Shown piece by piece: positions 38,632 through 47,726 of a DNA stretch of 64,000 nucleotides. This stretch comes from Rhizobiales bacterium 62-47 (GTDB lineage: Bacteria; Pseudomonadota; Alphaproteobacteria; Rhizobiales; Xanthobacteraceae). The stretch spans positions 62,001 through 126,000 of the forward strand of contig MKVX01000003.1 of NCBI GenBank assembly GCA_001899255.1, written 5' to 3'. Within the stretch, counting starts at the first letter, position 1. Every line of letters starts with the position of its first letter. The position numbers and the translations under genes were made by a program. Below the pieces are notes generated by a model. That model was given only the letters and a program-made list of their open reading frames with translations, did not search any database and was not told where the DNA came from.

Positions 38632-38700
38632 GTCATGCGCGGGCTTGACCCGCGCATCCATCTTCCCCGATGGATTGCCGGATCAAGTCCGGCAATGACG
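38632..38700. repeat. intergenic palindromic repeat, type 3
   Basis: GTCATGCGCGGGCTTGACCC and an inverted GCCGGATCAAGTCCGGCAATGAC flank ATCCATC-TTCCCC-GATGGAT. It ends eight bases before the argJ start. Confidence 0.8.
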
Positions 38701-38708
38701 AGATTTAC

Positions 38709-39944
38709 ATGTCCACCGCAGTCTCCCCACTCGCTCCCACCAACGTCCCCGAACTGGCGCCACTCGCAGGCGTTCGCCTCGCTACCGCAGCCGCCGGTAT
38801 CCGCTACAAGGGCCGCACCGACGTGCTGCTGGCGCTGCTCGACAAGGGCACGACGGTGGCCGGCGTGTTCACCACGTCAAAGTGCCCTTCCGCACCGGTG
38901 GAATGGTGCCGCGCCAAGCTCAAGGGCGGAAAAGCGCGGGCGCTGGTGGTCAATTCCGGCAACGCCAACGCTTTCACCGGCAAGACCGGCCGCAGCTCGA
39001 CGGCGCTGACTGCGAAAATCGCCGCCAAGGCTGCCGGCTGCAAGCTCGACGAAATTTTCCTCGCCTCGACCGGCGTGATCGGCGAACCGCTCGACGCCAC
39101 CAAGTTCAACGGCGTTCTCGACATGCTGGCGCATGACGCCGCACCGGGCGGCTGGCACGACGCCGCCAAGGCGATCATGACCACCGATACCTTTCCCAAG
39201 GTCGCCACCGCGACGGTGAAACTCGGCAACGCCAAGGTGACGATCAACGGCATGGCCAAGGGCGCCGGCATGATCGCGCCCGACATGGCGACGATGCTGT
39301 CGTTCGTGTTCACCGACGCGCCGCTACCGGCCGGCGTATTGCAGGCGCTGCTCAAGAGCGGCGTCGATGACACCTTCAACGCCGTCACCATCGACGGCGA
39401 CACCTCTACGTCCGATACGCTGCTGGCATTCGCCACCGGCGCGGCGAAGGGTGCACCGAAGATTTCCCGCGCCAGCGACCCGCGCCTGAAAGCGTTCACC
39501 AAAGCTTTCCGCGCCGTGCTTGCCGATCTCGCCGAGCAGGTGGCGCGCGATGGCGAAGGCGCGCGCAAGCTGGTTGAGATCATCGTCGACGGCGCGACGT
39601 CCAAAAAATCGGCACGCCGAATCGCGATGTCGATCGCCAATTCGCCATTGGTGAAAACCGCGATCGCCGGCGAAGACGCCAACTGGGGCCGCGTGGTAAT
39701 GGCGGTCGGCAAGGCCGGCGAGCCCGCCAACCGCGACAAGCTCTCGATCTCGTTCAACGGCATCCGCGTCGCCAAATCCGGCGCGCGCGATCCGTCCTAC
39801 GACGAGGCCGAAGTCTCGGCGGCGATGAAGCAGCCGAAGATCCAGATCAAGGTGGCGCTGGGGCTCGGCAAAGGCCGCGACCGCGTGCTGACCTGCGACC
39901 TCACCAAGGAATACGTCGCGATCAACGGCGATTACCGGTCGTGA
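38709..39944 (+). CDS. argJ: bifunctional glutamate N-acetyltransferase/amino-acid acetyltransferase
   Basis: The 411-aa ArgJ carries the self-cleavage site [14 protein letters not shown], with nucleophile T195 freed by autoproteolysis between A194 and T195. It recycles the acetyl group from N-acetylornithine to glutamate in arginine synthesis and may also use acetyl-CoA. ATG 38709 follows the palindromic repeat directly. The stop overlaps the mutT start (TGATG). Confidence 0.95.
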   Translation: MSTAVSPLAPTNVPELAPLAGVRLATAAAGIRYKGRTDVLLALLDKGTTVAGVFTTSKCPSAPVEWCRAKLKGGKARALVVNSGNANAFTGKTGRSSTALTAKIAAKAAGCKLDEIFLASTGVIGEPLDATKFNGVLDMLAHDAAPGGWHDAAKAIMTTDTFPKVATATVKLGNAKVTINGMAKGAGMIAPDMATMLSFVFTDAPLPAGVLQALLKSGVDDTFNAVTIDGDTSTSDTLLAFATGAAKGAPKISRASDPRLKAFTKAFRAVLADLAEQVARDGEGARKLVEIIVDGATSKKSARRIAMSIANSPLVKTAIAGEDANWGRVVMAVGKAGEPANRDKLSISFNGIRVAKSGARDPSYDEAEVSAAMKQPKIQIKVALGLGKGRDRVLTCDLTKEYVAINGDYRS

Positions 39945-40345
39945 TGAAACTTACCCTCGTCGTCGCCTGCGCATTGATCGATACCGACAACCGCGTGCTG
40001 ATCGCGCAGCGGCCGCAAGGCAAGCAGCTTGCCGGGCTGTGGGAATTTCCCGGCGGCAAACTCGAACCCGGCGAGCGCCCGGAAGCCGCGCTGATCCGCG
40101 AACTGCACGAAGAGCTCGGCGTCGTCACGCAGGAAACCTGCCTGGCGCCGCTGACCTTCGCCAGCCACGCCTATGATGATTTCCACCTGCTGATGCCGCT
40201 CTACATCTGCCGGCGCTGGGAGGGCGTTGTCGCCTCAAAAGAGGGACAGGCGCTTGCGTGGGTGCGCGCCAACAAATTGCGCGACTATCCGATGCCGCCC
40301 GCGGACATTCCGCTGATTCCGCATCTGATCGATTTGCTGATGTGA
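39944..40345 (+). CDS. mutT: 8-oxo-dGTP diphosphatase MutT (Nudix)
   Basis: The 133-aa Nudix protein has the complete box GGKLEPGERPEAALIRELHE...EELGV. MutT removes oxidised dGTP from the nucleotide pool. ATG 39944 overlaps the argJ stop by one base, so it is co-translated with argJ. A GTG one codon upstream is an alternative start. Confidence 0.92.
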   Translation: MKLTLVVACALIDTDNRVLIAQRPQGKQLAGLWEFPGGKLEPGERPEAALIRELHEELGVVTQETCLAPLTFASHAYDDFHLLMPLYICRRWEGVVASKEGQALAWVRANKLRDYPMPPADIPLIPHLIDLLM

Positions 40346-40355
40346 AATGCCGTCA

Positions 40356-40456
40356 CGTCACCCTGAGGTGCGAGCGTAGCGAGCCTCGAAGGGCGACGGG
40401 CGGTGTCGGCAACCATCCTTCGAGGCGCGCAAGAATGCGCGCACCTCAGGATGACG
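40356..40456. repeat. intergenic palindromic repeat, type 1
   Basis: It runs from CGTCACCCTGAGGTGCGAGC via GAGCCTCGAAGGGCG and CCATCCTTCGAGG to CACCTCAGGATGACG. This is the most symmetric type 1 copy in the window. It lies between convergent mutT and the methyltransferase gene. Confidence 0.85.
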
Positions 40457-40475
40457 AGTCAGTGCTCACGCCTCA

Positions 40476-41327
40476 TCACTTCGGGCGCCGCTTCACTGCG
40501 GCTTCGAGGCTGAATTTGGCCGAACCGGGCCGCAGCGGCTTTTGCTGGCTGGCATGCGGCGCCCAGCCGAGCAGCCAGATGATGTCGAACGTGGCGCGGA
40601 TACGGCCATCCGTATCGGCGAATCGCTCGCTGTAGATCTGCGCCATGCGCAGCATGGTCGCCCTTCGTGTCGGCAGCTTGCGCTGTTCGACCAGCACGTT
40701 CGTGGCGCCCATGCGCCGCAGATCCTGCATCAGCGCGAACGCATTGTCGTAGCGCACAGTGAGGCGATCGAGATCGGTAACGGGCAATGCGAATCCCGCG
40801 CGTTGCAGCAGGCCACCGGCATCGCGCAGATCGGCGAATGGCGAGACCCGCGGCGACGCACCGCCCTCAAGCTCGGCTTCCGCCGCGGCGAACGATTGCC
40901 GCAGTTCGGTCAACGTATCGCCGCCGACGATCGCCGCCAGCAACAGCCCATCGGGCTTGAGCGCGGCACGCAATTGCGCCAGCACGCCGGGCAGATCGTT
41001 GACGAATTGCAGCGCCAGCACCGATAGCACCAGATCGACCGAGGCCGGCGCCAGTTGCAGCGAGTCGCTGTCGGTGACCGGAACGTCCACGGCGCTCAGC
41101 GTCGCGACGCGATCCTGCACCGCGCGGCGCAGCAGAGCGCCGGGCGTCGCCAGGTCGATGCCGTCAACAAACGTGCGATTGACCGAGCCGAGCCGCTCCA
41201 CCGCATCCTCGATGACTTGTTCGAGCAGGAATGTCGCCGCACCCAAATGAGCGGCGCGAGCCTGCCGGCGGCGCAACAGAGCGCGATCGAACAGGATGGG
41301 GGCGGGTTTGGCAGTCGGAGCAGGCAT
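40476..41327 (-). CDS. NDUFAF5-like SAM-dependent methyltransferase
   Basis: The 283-aa protein has an N-terminal FDRALLRRRQARA motif, a diverged SAM-binding core, and the segment VDLVLSVLALQFVNDLPGVL. The region from DLRDAGGLLQRAGFALPVTD onward resembles human NDUFAF5 and bacterial BioC-like enzymes. In mitochondria NDUFAF5 hydroxylates a complex I subunit; a complex I link here is inference. ATG 41327 is the start nearest the conserved FDR motif. It is divergent from comF, 89 bp apart. Confidence 0.82.
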   Translation of the reverse strand: MPAPTAKPAPILFDRALLRRRQARAAHLGAATFLLEQVIEDAVERLGSVNRTFVDGIDLATPGALLRRAVQDRVATLSAVDVPVTDSDSLQLAPASVDLVLSVLALQFVNDLPGVLAQLRAALKPDGLLLAAIVGGDTLTELRQSFAAAEAELEGGASPRVSPFADLRDAGGLLQRAGFALPVTDLDRLTVRYDNAFALMQDLRRMGATNVLVEQRKLPTRRATMLRMAQIYSERFADTDGRIRATFDIIWLLGWAPHASQQKPLRPGSAKFSLEAAVKRRPK

Positions 41328-41416
41328 GGCGCAGGTGGTACGCCGATCATCCGGCACTGGCAACCGGCAAAGCCGATCCCTTGAGCGGCTCGCGCAGCAG
41401 CGCTAGCCTCGCCGAT

Positions 41417-42226
41417 ATGCAGACCGAGATTGCCCCCGTTATTTCCATCGCCGACCGCCTGCGTGGCGCATGGCAGGTCTGCCGCTGGCTCGGCACGTCG
41501 GCATCGCGGCTGGCGCTCGACATCGCGCTGCCGACATTGTGCGTGGCATGTCGCGAGCCGGTCGCGGGCGAAGGCGTCTGTGCCGCGTGCTGGAGCCAGC
41601 TGTCGTTCATCGCACCGCCCTATTGCCCGCGGCTCGGTATTCCATTCGTCTACGATCCCGGCCCCGGCCTGCTCTCGATGCAGGCCATCGCCAATCCACC
41701 GGCTTTTCATCGTGCCCGCGCCGCCGTGCGTTACGACGACGTTGCCAAGACGCTGGTGCACGCACTGAAATACCAGGACCGCACCGATCTGGCGCCGACC
41801 ATGGGCCGCTGGATGGCGCGTGCCGGAGCCGAAGTGCTGCGCGACGCCGATCTGCTGGTGCCGGTTCCGCTGCATTGGCGCCGGGCCTGGAGCCGGCGTT
41901 ACAACCAGTCCGGCGCACTGGCGCAGATCATCTCGAAGCAGAGCGGCGTGCGCGTGGCGCGCGATGCCTTGCGCCGGGTACGGTCCACGCAACAACAAAT
42001 CGGCCTGTCCCGGCAGGAACGAGCCAGCAACGTGCAGGGCGCATTTGCTGTCTCGCAGGACAAAACGGCCGATGTGCACGGCCGTCGCATCGTTCTGATA
42101 GACGACGTGCTGACCTCCGGCGCAACCCTCGACGCCTGCGCGCGCGCGTTGCTGCGTGCCAAAGCAGCGCAGGTCGATGTGCTGGTCTTTGCCCGGGTTG
42201 TAGAGACGCTGCAAGCTCCCATATAA
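41417..42226 (+). CDS. comF: ComF family phosphoribosyltransferase-like protein
   Basis: The 269-aa protein has an N-terminal Cys cluster (LCVACREP, VCAACW, YCP) likely to bind zinc, and a PRTase domain with the PRPP motif VLIDDVLTSGAT. ComF proteins are linked to DNA uptake in competent bacteria; their enzymatic role is unclear. ATG 41417 precedes the first helix, with a weak ribosome site. It is followed by grxC after 43 bp. Confidence 0.9.
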   Translation: MQTEIAPVISIADRLRGAWQVCRWLGTSASRLALDIALPTLCVACREPVAGEGVCAACWSQLSFIAPPYCPRLGIPFVYDPGPGLLSMQAIANPPAFHRARAAVRYDDVAKTLVHALKYQDRTDLAPTMGRWMARAGAEVLRDADLLVPVPLHWRRAWSRRYNQSGALAQIISKQSGVRVARDALRRVRSTQQQIGLSRQERASNVQGAFAVSQDKTADVHGRRIVLIDDVLTSGATLDACARALLRAKAAQVDVLVFARVVETLQAPI

Positions 42227-42269
42227 TGCGGCGAACCGACGTCAATCCGTTGCAAGCGAGCACGTGCCA

Positions 42270-42542
42270 ATGGCTGCTGCCATCGAAATCTACACCCGTC
42301 CCGGCTGCGGCTATTGCAGCGCCGCGGTGTCGTTGCTGTCGCGAAAGCAGGCGGCCTTCACCGAGTACAATGTCGGACGCGATCCGTCGCGGCGCGACCA
42401 GATGTACGATCGCGCAGGCGATGGCGCGACCTTCCCGCAAATCTTCATCGGCAACCTGCATGTCGGCGGCTGCGACGAGCTCTATGCGCTCGATCGTGCC
42501 GGCAAGCTGGATGCCCTGCTGTCGGGTGAAGGGGTCGATTGA
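42270..42542 (+). CDS. grxC: glutaredoxin 3
   Basis: The 90-aa dithiol glutaredoxin has the active site PGCGYC (C13, C16), the cis-Pro segment ATFPQIFIG, and GGCDEL for glutathione binding. It reduces disulfides with glutathione. ATG 42270 is preferred over GTG 42264. The stop overlaps the amidase start by one base. Confidence 0.94.
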   Translation: MAAAIEIYTRPGCGYCSAAVSLLSRKQAAFTEYNVGRDPSRRDQMYDRAGDGATFPQIFIGNLHVGGCDELYALDRAGKLDALLSGEGVD

Positions 42543-43420
42543 TGACCAGCGGTGCGCCTTTCGTTGCGGCCATGGTGCAAATGCGCACCGGTCTGTTGCC
42601 GGAACCGAGCCTCGCGCAGGCGACGGCGCTGATCCGCGAGGCGGTGGCGCAGGGTGCCGATTACGTGCAGACACCCGAAGTCAGCAACATGATGCAGCTC
42701 AACCGCGCCGCATTGTTCGAGCATCTCGCCAGCGAGGACGACGACATCTCGCTGAAGGCTTATCGCGCGCTGGCGCGCGAGCTGAAGATTCACTTGCACG
42801 TCGGCTCGCTGGCGTTGCGCGCGACCCCGGAGCGCGCGGTGAACCGCTCGTTCCTGATCGGTCCGGCTGGTGACATCCTCGCCAGCTACGACAAGATCCA
42901 TATGTTCGATATCGATCTCGGCAATGGCGAGAGCTACCGCGAATCCGCCAACTACCAGCCCGGCGAGACCGCAGTGATCTCCGACCTGCCGTGGGGCCGC
43001 ATCGGCCTGACGATCTGCTACGACGTCCGCTTTCCGGCGCTCTATCGCGCGCTGGCCGAGAGCGGCGCGTCGTTTCTCGCGGTGCCGTCAGCCTTCACCA
43101 GGAAGACCGGCGAAGCCCACTGGACGACACTGCTGCGCGCCCGCGCCATCGAAAACGGCTGCTTCGTCTTCGCCGCCGCGCAGGCCGGGCTTCACGAAAA
43201 CAAGCGCGAGACCTTCGGCCACTCACTGATCGTCGATCCATGGGGCGTCGTGCTCGCCGAGGGCGGCACCGAGCCCGGCGTGGTGCTGGCGACCATCGAT
43301 CCGGCCAAGGTGCAGAGCGCGCGCAAGAGCATTCCCTCGCTGCAGCACGGCCGCCGCTTCAGCATCCGCGATACCAACGCGTCGCCGGAGCATCTGCAAC
43401 TGGTGCGGGGCTCGGTATGA
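42542..43420 (+). CDS. carbon-nitrogen hydrolase, Nit1-like amidase
   Basis: The 292-aa nitrilase-superfamily enzyme has the catalytic triad E46 (QTPEVSN), K119 (YDKIHMFD) and C160 (LTICYDVRFP). It resembles Nit1/YbeM, which hydrolyses deaminated glutathione; its coupling to grxC fits a glutathione repair role (inference). It overlaps grxC by one base and the DUF1178 gene by four bases. Confidence 0.9.
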   Translation: MTSGAPFVAAMVQMRTGLLPEPSLAQATALIREAVAQGADYVQTPEVSNMMQLNRAALFEHLASEDDDISLKAYRALARELKIHLHVGSLALRATPERAVNRSFLIGPAGDILASYDKIHMFDIDLGNGESYRESANYQPGETAVISDLPWGRIGLTICYDVRFPALYRALAESGASFLAVPSAFTRKTGEAHWTTLLRARAIENGCFVFAAAQAGLHENKRETFGHSLIVDPWGVVLAEGGTEPGVVLATIDPAKVQSARKSIPSLQHGRRFSIRDTNASPEHLQLVRGSV

Positions 43421-43878
43421 TCCTTTACGACCTGCGCTGCGAGCATGGCCACAAGTTCGAGAGCTGGTTCCAGAACTCGGCGGCTTACGATTCTCAACGC
43501 AAGCGCAAGCTGGTGAATTGCCCGTCGTGCGGCTCGGCCAAGATCGAGAAAGCCATCATGGCGCCGCAGCTCGCCGGCACGCGCAAGCGCGGCAAGGCGT
43601 CGCCGCCACCTGCCGCATCGGAACAGACCGCGGCGACGCCGTTGGTGATGGCGCAGGAACTCGAACTGCGCGCCAAGCTGAAAGAGCTACGCGATCACGT
43701 CGTCAAGAATGCCGACAACGTCGGCGAGCAGTTTCCGAACGAAGCTCGCAAGATGCATTACGGCGACATCGAGCATCGGCCGATCTATGGCGAGGCCTCG
43801 GCCGAGGAAGCCCGCTCCTTGATCGATGAAGGCATCGAGGTGATGCCGCTGCCGGTGCTGCCGGAAGACCGCAACTGA
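43417..43878 (+). CDS. DUF1178 family protein
   Basis: The 153-aa protein starts with a zinc-ribbon-like module (YDLRCEHGHKFESWF, then NCPSCGS). A charged linker follows, and then the conserved EARKMHYGD...RPIYGEAS segment. The family is widespread in proteobacteria and uncharacterised. ATG 43417 overlaps the amidase stop as ATGA, so the grxC-nit-DUF1178 genes are translationally coupled. Confidence 0.9.
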   Translation: MILYDLRCEHGHKFESWFQNSAAYDSQRKRKLVNCPSCGSAKIEKAIMAPQLAGTRKRGKASPPPAASEQTAATPLVMAQELELRAKLKELRDHVVKNADNVGEQFPNEARKMHYGDIEHRPIYGEASAEEARSLIDEGIEVMPLPVLPEDRN

Positions 43879-43882
43879 GCGA

Positions 43883-44782
43883 CTACGCCGCGATCAGCAG
43901 CGCGACGCCGATGACGATCAGCACGATGCCACTGACCTCGCGCGCCGATATCGGCTGCTTGAACGAATAATACGCCACACATTGCGCGAACAGCACTTCG
44001 ATCAGCGCCAGCGTGCGCACGTTGGCCGCAGCAGTCAGCGCAAACGCCAGGAACCAGAACTGCGAGGCGAAGGCGCCCATGAAGCCGGCGAACATCGACG
44101 GCTTCCACATGCGCAGGATATCGCTCAGCACCTTTGGCGCATGGGTCAGCAGATAGACCGTCAGCACCAGCGTCTGCACGAACAGGCCGAACACCAGCGT
44201 ATAGGTCGCCGCGGTGACGAACGACACGCCAGGCACGACGATGATGGCGCCGCGAAAGCCGACCGCGGAGAGCGCGAAGCACGCGGCGGCGACCAGGCCC
44301 TGCACCGTCGGCTTCAGGCTGTCGAAACGTGCCGCGCCACCGGGCCGCAACGCCGTGATGACCACGCCAGCGGTAGCGATCAGGATGGCGACGACCTTCA
44401 GCGTGGTGAGATGATCGCTGAGAAAGATGAAACCGAAGATCGCGGTCTGGATCGCTTCGGTCTTGAGATAAGCGGTGGTGACGACGAACGACGCATCGTT
44501 CATCGCCGCCAGCATCAGCCCCGTCGCGGCGATCTGCGCCAGCGCGCCGAGCAGCAGCCACGGCCAGAACGCCGCGCCCGGCCACGGCAGCGCATCCCCG
44601 GTCGCGAGCAGAACCAGACCGAGGAACAGCAGCGAGAACGGAAAGCCGAACAGGAAGCGGATATTGGTCGCGCCCCACGTACCGAGCGGCCCGGTCAGCG
44701 AGCGCTGCATGGCGTTGCGCGCGACCTGCCCCAGCGCAGCGACGACGGTAAACGGAATCCAGAGCGAGGCGACGGTGAACAT
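43883..44782 (-). CDS. EamA/DMT family transporter
   Basis: The 299-aa protein has about ten hydrophobic helices in two EamA repeats, as in drug/metabolite transporters. The substrate is unknown. ATG 44782 begins the first helix, but no ribosome site is seen; in-frame ATGs upstream would add a basic leader. The 3' end lies four bases from the end of the convergent DUF1178 gene. Confidence 0.85.
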   Translation of the reverse strand: MFTVASLWIPFTVVAALGQVARNAMQRSLTGPLGTWGATNIRFLFGFPFSLLFLGLVLLATGDALPWPGAAFWPWLLLGALAQIAATGLMLAAMNDASFVVTTAYLKTEAIQTAIFGFIFLSDHLTTLKVVAILIATAGVVITALRPGGAARFDSLKPTVQGLVAAACFALSAVGFRGAIIVVPGVSFVTAATYTLVFGLFVQTLVLTVYLLTHAPKVLSDILRMWKPSMFAGFMGAFASQFWFLAFALTAAANVRTLALIEVLFAQCVAYYSFKQPISAREVSGIVLIVIGVALLIAA

Positions 44783-44862
44783 GGGAAGGGGTGTGCATGA
44801 CCTCGACATCGCGGTCAACCGAAACGCCGTCATGACGGGAATGCGCAAGAATTGAACTCAGC

Positions 44863-44888
44863 GTCGTCCCTGCCTGCGCAGGGACGAC
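44863..44888. repeat. short palindrome, type 4
   Basis: GTCGTCCCTG-CCTGCG-CAGGGACGAC is a perfect 10-bp inverted repeat followed by CCTTTT. A decayed relative, TCATCCCTGCCTTCGCAAGGA, occurs near 19525. It could also serve as a terminator. Confidence 0.6.
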
Positions 44889-44942
44889 CCTTTTCGCTTT
44901 GTAAATCCGTCCGCTAAACGAATTTCCAGTCAGCATCCAAGA

Positions 44943-45034
44943 CGCGAGCGCCTTCGGTGAGCCTCGAAGGATGATTGCTTCAAATCGTCATCCTTCGGGG
45001 CTCCATGCTGCGCATGTCGCACCTCAGGATGACG
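44943..45034. repeat. palindromic repeat, type 1, left end truncated
   Basis: It contains GAGCCTCGAAGGATG, then CGTCATCCTTCGGGGCTCC and GCACCTCAGGATGACG. The first outer arm (CGTCATCCTGAGG) is missing. It lies just past the end of ubiG. Confidence 0.75.
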
Positions 45035-45047
45035 AGCCAATACAACC

Positions 45048-45809
45048 TCACTCCAGACTTTCCGCCACGACCATGTAGTTGACGTCCATATCCGACGAGG
45101 TGCTCCAGCGGTCGGCGAACGGGCTGTAGACGACGCCGGCCTGTTCGGTGATGCCGAGCTTGTTGCGTTCAAGGTGCCGGGTCAGCTCCTCGGGCGTAAC
45201 GAACTTCTCCCACTGGTGGGTGCCGCGCGGCAGCCAGCGCAGCACATACTCCGCGCCGACGATGGCCAACGCGAAGCTTTTCCAGGTGCGATTGAGCGTC
45301 GACACCACCATCAGCCCCGACGGCTTCATGATCGCTGCGCAGCGGTCGAGGAACGCGCCGACGTCGGTGACATGCTCGACCACTTCCATCGCCAGCACGA
45401 TGTCGAAGCGCTCGCGCGCATCCATCTGTTCCAGCGTGGTGCAGCGATAGTCGATCGACAGGTGCGAGCGTTCGGCATGCAGTTTCGCCGCGGCGATGTT
45501 GCTTTCGGACGGATCGACGCCGATCACCTGCGCGCCGAGCCGCGCGAACGGCTCGCACAGAAGGCCCGCGCCGCAGCCGATATCGAGCATGCGCAGGCCG
45601 GACAGGCAATTCAGGCTGCGGGCGCTGCGGTCGAACTTGCGGCACACCGCGTCGCGGATGAAAGCCAGCCGCAGCGGGTTGATCTTGTGCAGCGGCGCCA
45701 TCTTGCCGTGCGGATCCCACCATTCGGCCGACAGCTTGGAAAATTTCGCCACCTCGTCGGGATCGACCGACGGGCTGGCGGCATGCGAGGTCTCGGTTTG
45801 CGTGGTCAT
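45048..45809 (-). CDS. ubiG: ubiquinone biosynthesis O-methyltransferase UbiG
   Basis: The 253-aa protein has the UbiG N-terminal segment KFSKLSAEWWDPHGKM and the SAM motif LDIGCGAGLLCEP, with VIGVDPSESNI. It performs both O-methylations in ubiquinone synthesis. ATG 45809 begins the family's normal N-terminus. It lies 16 bp after the PH-domain gene on the same strand. Confidence 0.95.
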   Translation of the reverse strand: MTTQTETSHAASPSVDPDEVAKFSKLSAEWWDPHGKMAPLHKINPLRLAFIRDAVCRKFDRSARSLNCLSGLRMLDIGCGAGLLCEPFARLGAQVIGVDPSESNIAAAKLHAERSHLSIDYRCTTLEQMDARERFDIVLAMEVVEHVTDVGAFLDRCAAIMKPSGLMVVSTLNRTWKSFALAIVGAEYVLRWLPRGTHQWEKFVTPEELTRHLERNKLGITEQAGVVYSPFADRWSTSSDMDVNYMVVAESLE

Positions 45810-45825
45810 GGTCTGCGCGTCACTC

Positions 45826-46293
45826 CTACCGCGCGGTAATGAAATTGCGGAAGGCCAAGGGCGCGGCAATCGTCTTGATCGCTTCGCTCTTATCGCCAAC
45901 GCTGGAGATGGTGACATCCCCGTAATTGAGCAATCGCCCCAGAATGCTCTGGTTGACGCTCACACTCGCCACCTTCTCCAGACTCATCTCGAAGGTCTTA
46001 CGCGTGATGAAGCCTTCCTTATGGACGATCCGAAGGTTGGTGACGTCGGTTTCCGTGGTCCAGCGGTGAAACCAGGCCCGGAAGGACAGATACAATGCCG
46101 CCAGCGCCGCGATGGTTGCGGCGGCGAGGCAGAACAGCACGATGTAATCCTGAATGAACATCCGCGTCACGACGAGCAGGGCCAGCGCCGCGACCCAGCA
46201 TCCGATCGCCGGAAGATAGAAAATCCAGTGCACATTGGTCGAATAGAGCAATTTCTCACCCGGTTGCAGGATATCGTCGATATAGCGCGCCAT
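45826..46293 (-). CDS. bacterial PH domain membrane protein
   Basis: The 155-aa protein has an N-terminal cytoplasmic segment (LQPGEKLLYSTNVHW), two adjacent transmembrane helices (about 24-70), and a bPH2 domain with TDVTNLRIVHKEGFITRKT. The function of such small PH proteins is unknown. It precedes ubiG and is divergent from lysC. Confidence 0.85.
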   Translation of the reverse strand: MARYIDDILQPGEKLLYSTNVHWIFYLPAIGCWVAALALLVVTRMFIQDYIVLFCLAAATIAALAALYLSFRAWFHRWTTETDVTNLRIVHKEGFITRKTFEMSLEKVASVSVNQSILGRLLNYGDVTISSVGDKSEAIKTIAAPLAFRNFITAR

Positions 46294-46453
46294 TCACCAG
46301 CCTCAATCGCCTTATTCAGGATCGTTCCGCTGCCCGAGGAAACCCGGTTGCGTGGCCGCGACCACACCGGTATGTATACGCGCCTTTTGGCTCCCGCGGC
46401 GCGGATTTGCGCCGCACCATATCGTTTTGTCCTCAAGGAATGCACCATCCGTC

Positions 46454-47707
46454 ATGGGCCGGCTCGTCATGAAATTCGGCGGCACGTCTGTCGCCAATAT
46501 CGACCGCATCCAAAATGTCGCGCGGCACGTCAAACGCGAGGTCGACGCCGGCCATGACGTTGCCGTCGTGGTCTCGGCCATGTCCGGCAAGACCAACGAA
46601 CTGGTGGCATGGTGCCGCGATGCGTCGCCGATGCATGATGCCCGCGAATACGACGCCGTCGTCGCTTCCGGCGAACAGGTGACGTCCGGCCTGCTGGCCA
46701 TCGCACTGCAGGCGCTCGGCGTACAGGCCCGCTCCTGGCAGGGCTGGCAGATCCCCATCAAGACCAGCGATGCCCACGCCTCGGCGCGCATCCTCGAGAT
46801 CGAGGGCGGCGAGATCATCAATCGTTTCAAGGAACGCAAGGAAGTCGCGGTGATCGCCGGCTTCCAGGGCATCAATCCGCAGACCGGCCGCATCACGACG
46901 CTGGGCCGCGGCGGCTCCGATACCTCGGCAGTGGCCATTGCGGCTGCGATCCACGCCGACCGCTGCGACATCTATACCGACGTCGACGGCGTCTACACCA
47001 CCGATCCGCGCGTCGTGCCGAAAGCCAAGCGGCTCGACAAGATCGCCTTCGAGGACATGCTGGAACTGGCGTCGCAGGGCGCCAAGGTGCTGCAAGTTCG
47101 CTCGGTGGAACTCGGCATGGTGCACAACATGCCGATCTTCGTCCGTTCAAGTTTCGATAAACCCGAGGATATCGACCCGCATGGGACGCCGCCGGGAACG
47201 CTGATCTGCAGCGAGGAGGAAATCATGGAAAGCCACGTTGTCACCGGCATCGCCTTCTCCAAGGACGAAGCCCAGATTTCCGTCCGCCAGATCGAGGACA
47301 AGCCCGGCGTCGCCGCGTCGATCTTCGGACCGCTGGCGGCCGCCAACATCAATGTTGACATGATCGTGCAGAACGTCTCCGAGGACGGCAAGACCACCGA
47401 CCTCACCTTCACCGTTCCCGCCTCCGACTTCGGCCGTGCGCGCGACACCATCGCCGCCGCCAAGGACAAGATCGGTTATGCCCGGCTCGACAGCGCCACC
47501 GACGTCGCCAAGGTCTCGGTGATCGGCAGCGGCATGCGCAGCCACGCCGGCGTCGCCGCGCAGGCGTTCACCGCACTGGCCGGGCGCAACATCAACATTC
47601 GCGCCATCACCACGTCGGAAATCAAATTCTCGGTGCTGATCGACGCCGCCTATACCGAACTCGCGGTCCGCACCCTGCATACGCTGTACGGACTGGACCA
47701 GGCCTGA
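46454..47707 (+). CDS. lysC: aspartate kinase
   Basis: The 417-aa protein has the catalytic VMKFGGTSVAN start, the TLGRGGSDTSA loop, and two C-terminal ACT domains (QISVRQIEDKPGVA and KVSVIGSGMRSHAGVA). It makes aspartyl phosphate for lysine, threonine and methionine, and ACT domains give feedback control. The start is set at ATG 46454, directly at the conserved N-terminus. It is probably co-transcribed with marC. Confidence 0.96.
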   Translation: MGRLVMKFGGTSVANIDRIQNVARHVKREVDAGHDVAVVVSAMSGKTNELVAWCRDASPMHDAREYDAVVASGEQVTSGLLAIALQALGVQARSWQGWQIPIKTSDAHASARILEIEGGEIINRFKERKEVAVIAGFQGINPQTGRITTLGRGGSDTSAVAIAAAIHADRCDIYTDVDGVYTTDPRVVPKAKRLDKIAFEDMLELASQGAKVLQVRSVELGMVHNMPIFVRSSFDKPEDIDPHGTPPGTLICSEEEIMESHVVTGIAFSKDEAQISVRQIEDKPGVAASIFGPLAAANINVDMIVQNVSEDGKTTDLTFTVPASDFGRARDTIAAAKDKIGYARLDSATDVAKVSVIGSGMRSHAGVAAQAFTALAGRNINIRAITTSEIKFSVLIDAAYTELAVRTLHTLYGLDQA

Positions 47708-47726
47708 GGCGACGCAAGAGGGCGCA

